DNA of 47,573 bases from Collinsella sp. (GTDB lineage Bacteria > Actinomycetota > Coriobacteriia > Coriobacteriales > Coriobacteriaceae), in contig JAUMMZ010000027.1 in the NCBI GenBank assembly GCA_031296755.1, positions 1-47,573 on the forward strand, in the 5' to 3' direction. This document shows positions 42,335 through 47,573 of this stretch, one piece after another (positions within the stretch are counted from its first letter, which is position 1; the number at the start of each line of letters is the position of its first letter). The notes beneath the pieces are model-generated. The model ran no database searches, was not told the DNA's origin, and worked only from the letters and a program-made list of their open reading frames with translations. Position numbers and translations under genes: made by a program.

Positions 42335-42537
42335 TAATAATTTTTTGTTATCAGACTATTCTTCAGCTGAGATAATGCATTTCCGCAGGTCAGGAAAGTG
42401 TCTGGTCAAAATGACATCTTACTTTTCTTTTGGTCAACCGTTTACCGCTAAATTCCTACCGTTCGTCTGTATTACGCAATGTACCTGCGGATATACGAGT
42501 CAATAGACACCGTGTTACCATGATAAAAAATTGTTAT
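42334..42537. promoter_or_regulatory. Paired AT-rich dyads, likely regulator 2 operators
   Basis: ATAATAATTTTTTGTTAT (42334-42351) and ATGATAAAAAATTGTTAT (42520-42537) share the frame ATRATAA-N4-TTGTTAT. One lies at the permease promoter and the other 32 bases before the regulator start, so one protein could control both directions. Confidence 0.5.
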
Positions 42538-42569
42538 GAACACTTCGATAGAACCCAAAGGAGTTGCCC

Positions 42570-43226
42570 GTGAACGAGACCGTACGCCGCTTTTTGCCGA
42601 TGGTCGATTTCCTGGAGCAGGTACTCGGTAAGAACAGCGAAATCGTGCTGCACGATTTCTCGGATCCCGACCACGCCATCGTCGATATTCGCAACGGCAT
42701 CGTGAGCGGCCGTAAGGTCGGCGGTCCCGCCACCGATCTGGCACTCAAGATCATGCACGATGGTAAATATCGCGATCTGCCGTTCATTACGGGCTACGAA
42801 GGCCGCGGTGCCGGTGGCAAGACGCTGGAGTCGGCGACGTACTTCATTCGCGAGGACGGCGAGATCGTCGGCATGCTCTGCGTCAACACCGATCTTTCGG
42901 CCGTGCGCAACATCAGTGCCATGGCCCAGCAGCTTATGGCCTGCTTTGACGCCGCTCCCGCACGCACCGAGCCCTCCCCCATCGAGGTCGAAAGCCTTTC
43001 GGAGTCCACGCAGGAGCTCATCGACCGCAGTATTTCCGAGCTGCTGAGCGCTCGCGGGCTGGATGTGACGTCGCTTGGTCAAAGCGACCGCGTGGAAGTC
43101 ATTCGCCACCTCAACGGCAACGGAGTGTTCATGCTCAAGGGCGCCGTAGCCTGCGCCGCCACCGCGCTGGGCATCTCGGAGCCCAGCGTCTACCGCTACC
43201 TGCAAAAAGTCCGCAAGGAAGGCTAA
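42570..43226 (+). CDS. YheO-like PAS/helix-turn-helix transcriptional regulator 2
   Basis: A 218-residue protein with the same layout as the regulator at 22431. VLGKNSEIVLHDFSDPDHAI and IVSGRKVGG open a PAS-like domain, and ATYFIREDGEIVGMLCVNTD closes it. The C-terminal helix-turn-helix contains VEVIRHLNGNGVFMLKGAVA and LGISEPSVYRYLQKVRK. The GTG start at 42570 has AAAGGAG at good spacing; a TTG two codons upstream was rejected. It is divergent from the permease operon and probably regulates it in response to a purine or ring-opened metabolite. Confidence 0.83.
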   Translation: MNETVRRFLPMVDFLEQVLGKNSEIVLHDFSDPDHAIVDIRNGIVSGRKVGGPATDLALKIMHDGKYRDLPFITGYEGRGAGGKTLESATYFIREDGEIVGMLCVNTDLSAVRNISAMAQQLMACFDAAPARTEPSPIEVESLSESTQELIDRSISELLSARGLDVTSLGQSDRVEVIRHLNGNGVFMLKGAVACAATALGISEPSVYRYLQKVRKEG

Positions 43227-43282
43227 CCCGCTGACTCCTTGGGGACGGAGGAAAACGGATCATTTTTGTCGCATCGCTTGAC

Positions 43283-43322
43283 AAAAGACCCTGCAGTTCA
43301 CACGCACTGCAGGGTCTTTTTG
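43283..43322. terminator. Bidirectional terminator between regulator 2 and ridA
   Basis: AAAAGACCCTGCAG (43283-43296) and CTGCAGGGTCTTTT (43307-43320) form a perfect 14-bp stem with a ten-base loop. U-runs occur on both strands, so it ends both convergent genes. Confidence 0.88.
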
Positions 43323-43350
43323 CATGTCATGTTTAGTTGTTGCCAACCCC

Positions 43351-43728
43351 TTAGAGAGCGGCGACGACCTCAATCTCAACCAGACCGCCGGCCGGAAGGG
43401 CGGCAACCTGGAAAGCGCTGCGCGCGGGGAACGGAGCCTCGAACTTGGAGGCGTAGATCTCGTTCACGGCAGCGAAGTCGGCAATGTCGGCCAGATAGAC
43501 CGTGGTCTTAACGACATCGGCAAAGGTGGCGCCGGCAGCGGTCAGCAGGGCCTCGACGTTAGCAAGGGACTGCTTAGCCTGGGCCTCGACGCCCTCGGGC
43601 ATCTTGCCGGTTGCGGGGTCGATGCCCAGCTGGCCGGACAGGAACACCATGTTGCCGGTCTGGATGCCGGGGGAATACGGGCCGATGGCTGCAGGTGCGT
43701 TATCGGAAGACACGACGGTCTTGCTCAT
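43351..43728 (-). CDS. ridA: RidA-family enamine/imine deaminase
   Basis: A 125-residue protein of the YjgF/YER057c/UK114 family. PAAIGPYSPGIQTGNMVFLS and PARSAFQVAALPAGGLVEIE contain the family signature, with the Arg of PARSAF as the key substrate-binding residue. RidA hydrolyses 2-aminoacrylate and similar reactive enamines to ketoacids and ammonia. That fits the nearby dpaL, whose reaction passes through aminoacrylate. AAGGAG precedes the ATG. It is convergent with regulator 2 across a shared terminator. Confidence 0.92.
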   Translation of the reverse strand: MSKTVVSSDNAPAAIGPYSPGIQTGNMVFLSGQLGIDPATGKMPEGVEAQAKQSLANVEALLTAAGATFADVVKTTVYLADIADFAAVNEIYASKFEAPFPARSAFQVAALPAGGLVEIEVVAAL

Positions 43729-44028
43729 GTTTTTCTCCTTACGATCAGATAGAGAGCGTGAGCGCGGCGTTCACACCGGGAGGCACAATTCGGTCTGAAC
43801 ACCGCGCTTGATTTGGGATAGTACTCAAGGTTTCCGCGCAATGCAAGATTATTATCACGTTGCGAGAATATTTTATCGCCCAACGGTTTCCCCGAACCGC
43901 TGAACGGTTCTCATGTGGAGCAGCCAGTCCAAGCTGCTGAAGACTTTATCCAGCTTGGAGCACGGGCGTCGCCCACCGCAGCGACGCCACTATACTTTTG
44001 AATATCTGAGCATTTTGAAAGGCAGGAT
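43729..44028. other. Divergent gap between ridA and the U32 peptidase gene
   Basis: No gene is seen. TATACT at 43991-43996 could be the -10 of the U32 gene. Two hairpins are present: TCCAAGCTG with CAGCTTGGA near 43928-43958, and GGCGTCGC with GCGACGCC near 43965-43988. Confidence 0.35.
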
Positions 44029-46521
44029 ATGACCGCAACCGCCAGTCGAACCACCAACCGCAGGCCCGAGCTTTTGGCCCCCGCCGGAGGCCCCGAGCCC
44101 TTTGCCGCCGCACTCGCTGCCGGGGCAGACGCCATCTACTGCGGCATGGGCAGCTTCAACGCCCGCCGCAAGGCAACCAACTTTACCGATGAGGCCTTTG
44201 AGCAGGCCTGCCGCGCCGCGCATCTGGCCGGCTCGCGCGTCTACGTCACGGTCAACATCGTCATCAAGCAGTCCGAGATGGGCGATGCGTTGCAACTCAT
44301 CCACCGCTGCTCCACGCTGGGCGCCGATGCCTTCATTATCCAGGACTGGGGCCTGTTCTTTGAGGTCAAGCGCACCATGCCCGGCATCGAGACACACATC
44401 TCAACCCAGGCGAACATCCATGATGACCGTGGGACTATCTGGTGCCGCGAGCAGGGCGCCGACCGCGTGACCCTCTCGCGCGAGCTCTCCATCGACGAAA
44501 TCGCTGCCATTCACAATGCCGCGCCCGACGTTGACCTTGAGGTCTTTAGCCACGGCGCCATCTGCTTTTGTTACTCGGGCCTGTGCCTGCTGTCGAGCTT
44601 TGCCATGGCGGGCCGCTCGGCCAACCGCGGCATGTGCGCTCAGCCCTGTCGCCTGCCTTACGAGCTGATTGACGAGAACGGCCGCTCGCTCTCCCCTGCC
44701 GGTCGCGAGCGCGCGCTGTGCCCGCGCGACACCAATACTTCGCAGCTCGTTCGCCGTCTGTATGACGCCGGCGCCGCATCGCTCAAGCTCGAAGGCCGCA
44801 TGAAAGCCCCCGATTACGTATATTCCATCGTCGACGTGTATCGTCATCAGATTGATGACATGCTGGCCGGGGTCGCCGTAGATAAGGACGAGGACGCCGC
44901 CCGCCAGCGCCAGCTCAAACGCTGCTTCAACCGCGACTTTACGCACGCCTACCAAGACGGTACCTCGGGTGACGAGATGATGAGCTACGAGCGTTCCAAC
45001 AACCGCGGCCAGATCGTGGGCACGGTGCTCGGCAGCCGCCTGTCCAACCGCGATGTGCGCGGGCTCAAGCCCGACGACCGCCGTCGCCGCGCTGCCATCG
45101 CCCGCATTGAGCTGTTTGAGCCCGTGGGCAAGGGTGACCTGCTGGAGCTTCGTCACGACGATGAGTTTGACCAGTTCCTGACCACCATTGCCGCCGAGGA
45201 TGCCGCTGCCGGCGACATCATCGAGTGCCGCGTGCCCCGTAGCATGCCCGAGGGTTGCCGTGTACGCGTGATTCGAAGCCAGCGCGCTATCGACGCCGCC
45301 GGCGCCGCGCTCAAACGCGATGTGCTGCGCCGCCGCGCCGTAGACGTGACCGTCGTGGCGCGTCTGGGCGAGCCGTTTACCGTGACGCTCACCTGCTGCG
45401 ACGACCCCACGCTCGCTGCCGCTGCGACCGGCTTTACCGTCGAGGCCGCCAAGACCCGCGCCGTCGAAGCGTCCGATCTGGTTGAGCATGTAGGCCGCAT
45501 GGGCTCCTCGCCCTTTGAGGCCGCGAGCTTTGACGTTTCGCTCGACGCCGGCTGCGGTATGGGCTTCTCCGCCGTGCACAAGGTGCGCGCCGCCGCCTGT
45601 AAAGCATTGGAGGAGGCCATTCTGGCGCCGTACGAGGAGCGCGCGAAAACGCTTGAGTTGCCGGTACTCGACAAATGTACGCACGCCATGCCCGAGCATT
45701 ACCGCGACGAGCCGCATATCTGCGCCACCGTCACCACGCTCGAAGCCGCCGAGGCAGCTCGCGCCGAGGGTGTTACGCGCATCTACATGACCACCGACGC
45801 GCTCGATGCGGCCGAGCTCTCCCCCGCCGATGCGTTTGAGCAGGACATCGTGCCCGTGCTCGACGAGGTCTGCCGCGCCGTTGACCACGAGCGCGTCGAT
45901 CCCTGGATCAATGCCGGAGCCACCGTCGCCGTCGGCAATATCTCCGAGCTTGCCGTAGCCGCGCATGCCGGCGCCACAGCCGAGATTCGCTCTTGCCTGC
46001 CGGTGCACAACACGCCCTGCATGGAGGCGCTTGCCGAGCGCGGAGCCGGCGCGTTTTGGCTCTCGCCCGAGATCACGCTCGACGAGATCGTCTCGCTCGG
46101 CGCCGCCGCGCCCGCAGCCCTGGGTATCACTGTCTTCGGCCGTCCGCGCGTTATGACGAGCGAGCATTGCATTCTGCAGGTCGCCAACGGCTGCATCCAC
46201 GATTGCGTCAACTGCCGCCTGCGTGCCCGCAAGCTCTCGCTCAAAAATATCGACGGCAAGGTCATGCCCGTCCGCACCGACATTCACGGCCGCTCTCGCC
46301 TGTACGATGCCTACCCCATCGACCTCACGCCGCAGGTTCCTCAGTTGCTCGATGCCGGCGTGCGTCGTCTCATGGTGGACGGAACGCTGCTCGAGACGGA
46401 TGAGGTGGGCCGTGCCGTCGCCCGCGTCCGTCGTGCCGTCGAGGCCGCGCAGGCCGGCCGCAAGCCCGCCGCCCGTCTGCGCGGGGCGACCTCGGGCTGC
46501 ATGTTTGTGGGAATCAGCTAA
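44029..46521 (+). CDS. U32 family peptidase / RlhA-like protein
   Basis: An 830-residue protein. RPELLAPAGGPEPFAAALAA and GADAIYCGMGSFNARRKATN open the U32 TIM-barrel domain. GALSG-type Cys residues appear in CFCYSGLCLLSSFAMAGRSA followed by NRGMCAQPCR, the conserved U32 cysteine block; SLKLEGRMKAPDYVYSIVDV follows. The C-terminal 300 residues resemble a second U32-like repeat with Cys in VANGCIHDCVNCRL, which could hold an FeS cluster. Members are annotated as collagenase-like peptidases, but several modify rRNA or tRNA bases with prephenate. The RluA-family gene just downstream fits an RNA-modification role. GAAAGGCAGG precedes the ATG. Confidence 0.88.
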   Translation: MTATASRTTNRRPELLAPAGGPEPFAAALAAGADAIYCGMGSFNARRKATNFTDEAFEQACRAAHLAGSRVYVTVNIVIKQSEMGDALQLIHRCSTLGADAFIIQDWGLFFEVKRTMPGIETHISTQANIHDDRGTIWCREQGADRVTLSRELSIDEIAAIHNAAPDVDLEVFSHGAICFCYSGLCLLSSFAMAGRSANRGMCAQPCRLPYELIDENGRSLSPAGRERALCPRDTNTSQLVRRLYDAGAASLKLEGRMKAPDYVYSIVDVYRHQIDDMLAGVAVDKDEDAARQRQLKRCFNRDFTHAYQDGTSGDEMMSYERSNNRGQIVGTVLGSRLSNRDVRGLKPDDRRRRAAIARIELFEPVGKGDLLELRHDDEFDQFLTTIAAEDAAAGDIIECRVPRSMPEGCRVRVIRSQRAIDAAGAALKRDVLRRRAVDVTVVARLGEPFTVTLTCCDDPTLAAAATGFTVEAAKTRAVEASDLVEHVGRMGSSPFEAASFDVSLDAGCGMGFSAVHKVRAAACKALEEAILAPYEERAKTLELPVLDKCTHAMPEHYRDEPHICATVTTLEAAEAARAEGVTRIYMTTDALDAAELSPADAFEQDIVPVLDEVCRAVDHERVDPWINAGATVAVGNISELAVAAHAGATAEIRSCLPVHNTPCMEALAERGAGAFWLSPEITLDEIVSLGAAAPAALGITVFGRPRVMTSEHCILQVANGCIHDCVNCRLRARKLSLKNIDGKVMPVRTDIHGRSRLYDAYPIDLTPQVPQLLDAGVRRLMVDGTLLETDEVGRAVARVRRAVEAAQAGRKPAARLRGATSGCMFVGIS

Positions 46522-46536
46522 CCGAAAGGCTTACAC

Positions 46537-47196
46537 GTGAACGAAGAACCTCAAGTCCTCTACTGCGACGCCTGGCTCATGGCCATCGACAAGCCCGCCG
46601 GCATGATCGTCCACGGCGACGGCACCGGCGAGCGCACACTTACCGACTACGCCAGCGACCTGCTGCTGGCGATGGGCGACGGCTTTGCCGCGACCGACAT
46701 GCAGCCGCTCAACCGCCTGGACCGCGACACCACCGGCGTGGTGTTGTTCTCTCTCGACAAGCAGACGCAGCCCGCCTTTGACCAGATGGTCATCGACCAC
46801 GCTTTCGAAAAGCACTACCTGGCGCTCGCCGAGGGCAAGATCGACTGGAACGAAAAGCTCATCGACAAGCCCATCGCCCGCGACCGTCACGACAGCCGAA
46901 AGATGCGCGTCGGCGCCAGCGGCAAGCCGTCTCAAACGCGCGTGAAGGTGCTCAAGCGTCTTAAGAGCCGTCGTGGCCTGCCCACGCGCTCGTATATCGA
47001 TGTCGAGCTGCTCACCGGCCGCAAACACCAGATCCGCGTGCACCTGGCGAGCGAGCGTCATCCCCTGGTTGGCGATAACCTGTACGGCACGCCGCGCCCC
47101 TGCGGCCTGATGCTCCACGCCCACAGCGTGTCCTTCACGCATCCCGTAACCGGCGAGCACATCCACATCGAAGCCCCCTGCCCCTGGGAGCCCTAA
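46537..47196 (+). CDS. RluA-family pseudouridine synthase
   Basis: A 219-residue enzyme. WLMAIDKPAGMIVHGDG and LNRLDRDTTGVVLFSLDKQ contain the catalytic Asp; HYLALAEGKIDW and GRKHQIRVHLASERHPLVGD are the other family blocks. It has no N-terminal S4 domain, as in RluA/RluC-short forms, so it targets either rRNA or tRNA. The GTG start follows AAAGG. It begins 15 bases after the U32 gene, so they are probably co-transcribed. Confidence 0.9.
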   Translation: MNEEPQVLYCDAWLMAIDKPAGMIVHGDGTGERTLTDYASDLLLAMGDGFAATDMQPLNRLDRDTTGVVLFSLDKQTQPAFDQMVIDHAFEKHYLALAEGKIDWNEKLIDKPIARDRHDSRKMRVGASGKPSQTRVKVLKRLKSRRGLPTRSYIDVELLTGRKHQIRVHLASERHPLVGDNLYGTPRPCGLMLHAHSVSFTHPVTGEHIHIEAPCPWEP

Positions 47197-47234
47197 ACCA
47201 CCACAATGGGGACAGGCACCTTTGTGGTGGTTTT
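47195..47234 (+). terminator. Terminator-like hairpin after the pseudouridine synthase
   Basis: AAACCACCACAA and TTGTGGTGGTTT form a 12-bp stem with a loop of about 15 bases, followed by TTG. It starts at the stop codon of the pseudouridine synthase. Confidence 0.6.
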
Positions 47235-47264
47235 GCCGCAATGGCTCAGCCGCGGTCCCAAAAC

Positions 47265-47438
47265 GTCTCGATCTGTAACAGCTGGAACCCATTTTCCGGT
47301 CTATCTGTTACAGATCGAGACATTCGAATCCCTCTCAAGGAAAAATCTCAATCTGTAACAATAACTCGGCAAAATCGGCCCAAGATGTTACAGATTGAGA
47401 TATTCGGATCCCACCGGAGAAATCATCTCGATCGGGGG
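47265..47438. repeat. Hairpin array of 80-bp period, third unit cut by an IS
   Basis: Unit 1 has GTCTCGATCTGTAACAG (47265-47281) pairing with 47305-47321 over 17 bases. Unit 2 has ATCTCAATCTGTAACA (47345-47360) pairing with 47386-47401 over 16 bases. Each is followed by ATTCG(A/G)ATCCC. A third left arm starts ATCTCGATC at 47425 and is interrupted by the IS that begins at 47439. Starts at 47265, 47345 and 47425 are exactly 80 bases apart. Confidence 0.85.
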
Positions 47439-47573
47439 TGCGGACGATTTCTTGGACCGCGCCTAGGCGTATCCAAGCTTCCTGCGGTACTCCATCGGGC
47501 TCAGCCACCCGAGGGACTTCTTGATCCGCTCCTCACGATAGTACACGAGGTAGGCCTCGAGCCTTCCCATGAA
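47439..47573 (-). mobile_element. Right-edge IS3-family-like element, orfB end only
   Basis: The element begins at TGC in 47439 and runs off the right edge. Its terminal repeat, TGC-N5-ATTTCTTGGAC (47439-47457), shares its outer TGC and 11-base core with the IS at the left edge. The transposase stop codon is 24 bases inside the terminus. Confidence 0.65.
47463..47573 (-). CDS. IS3-family-like transposase OrfB C-terminus (partial)
   Basis: The last 36 residues are visible, FMGRLEAYLVYYREERIKKS then LGWLSPMEYRRKLGYA. YREERIKKSLGWLSPMEYR is the C-terminal end of the rve integrase domain of IS3-family OrfB proteins (compare the N-x5-LSPxEYR ending). The start lies beyond the window, so it is not known whether the gene is intact. 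Confidence 0.82.
   Translation of the reverse strand, partial: FMGRLEAYLVYYREERIKKSLGWLSPMEYRRKLGYA

Larger units (their letters stand above)
42219..42569. other. Divergent control region between permease and regulator 2
   Basis: A 351-base AT-rich gap with no gene. It holds the putative permease promoter (42306-42334), a Fur-box-like sequence over it (42319-42333) and two similar AT-rich dyads (42334-42351 and 42520-42537). Confidence 0.6.

Noticed and set aside
44401..46287. A 628-codon minus-strand frame opposite the U32 gene
   Set aside because: Antisense shadow; the plus-strand protein has conserved U32 blocks.
1..47573. tRNA or rRNA genes
   Set aside because: No cloverleaf or rRNA-like sequence was noticed in any intergenic stretch; a covariance search would be needed to exclude them fully.

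Overview
The window looks like a chromosomal segment of a high-GC, anaerobic gut actinobacterium, most likely Coriobacteriia close to Collinsella. This is inferred from the ribosomal gene order, a zinc-ribbon S14, an LAATG-type wall-sorting signal and an anaerobic selenium-linked purine-degradation cluster; no rRNA or tRNA is present to confirm it. Both edges cut IS3-family-like transposase genes in the same orientation. The left edge has the 5' end of an orfA-like gene (1-94), and the right edge has the 3' end of an orfB-like gene (47463-47573). Each has a terminal repeat sharing the core ATTTCTTGGAC, so the interior is a segment of about 47.3 kb bounded by two direct IS copies.

Region 1 (about 200-12995, minus strand) is housekeeping: argR, a family 2 glycosyltransferase, and the downstream part of the spc/alpha ribosomal cluster. 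In transcription order this is rplE-rpsZ-rpsH-rplF-rplR-rpsE-rpmD-rplO-secY-adk-map, then infA-rpmJ-rpsM-rpsK-rpsD-rpoA-rplQ-truA. The usual upstream S10/rplN/rplX part is absent; rplE has its own promoter-like sequence.

Region 2 (13141-22153 and 32843-43728) is a selenium-dependent molybdenum hydroxylase and purine/urate catabolic cluster. It has cofactor maturation genes (XdhC family, yqeB, yqeC, a mocA-like gene). It also has ring-opening and downstream enzymes (hydA-like, ygeW, ygeY, dpaL/ygeX, ssnA), redox proteins (xdhD-like, a polyferredoxin, ygfK), an NCS2 purine permease and ridA. Two paralogous YheO-like PAS/HTH regulators stand divergent to the two main operons (dpaL-ygeY-ygeW-mocA-hydA and permease-ssnA-ygfK-ferredoxin-xdhD). 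Each divergent gap holds a pair of similar dyad sites. The likely logic is: permease imports purine or urate; XdhD, ferredoxin and YgfK do redox chemistry; the amidohydrolases, YgeW and YgeY open and trim the rings; DpaL releases pyruvate and ammonia; RidA removes the aminoacrylate by-product.

Region 3 (about 23.1-32.8 kb) is an accessory cassette that splits the catabolic cluster. It has a membrane-anchored Pro/Ala-rich protein, a small conserved-looking protein, a sortase-anchored surface protein with three 131-residue repeats, a 411-residue unknown protein convergent with a DnaQ-like exonuclease, and two AAA ATPases with nuclease-like C-termini. Its non-coding DNA is unusual: a 23-bp tandem repeat in exact register upstream of one ATPase, a 25-bp perfect inverted repeat upstream of the other, a possible short transcript with its own promoter and terminator, and a 72-bp tandem duplication.

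Region 4 (44029-47196) has a U32 peptidase-family protein and an RluA-family pseudouridine synthase, followed by a hairpin array of exact 80-bp period whose third unit is cut by the right-hand IS.
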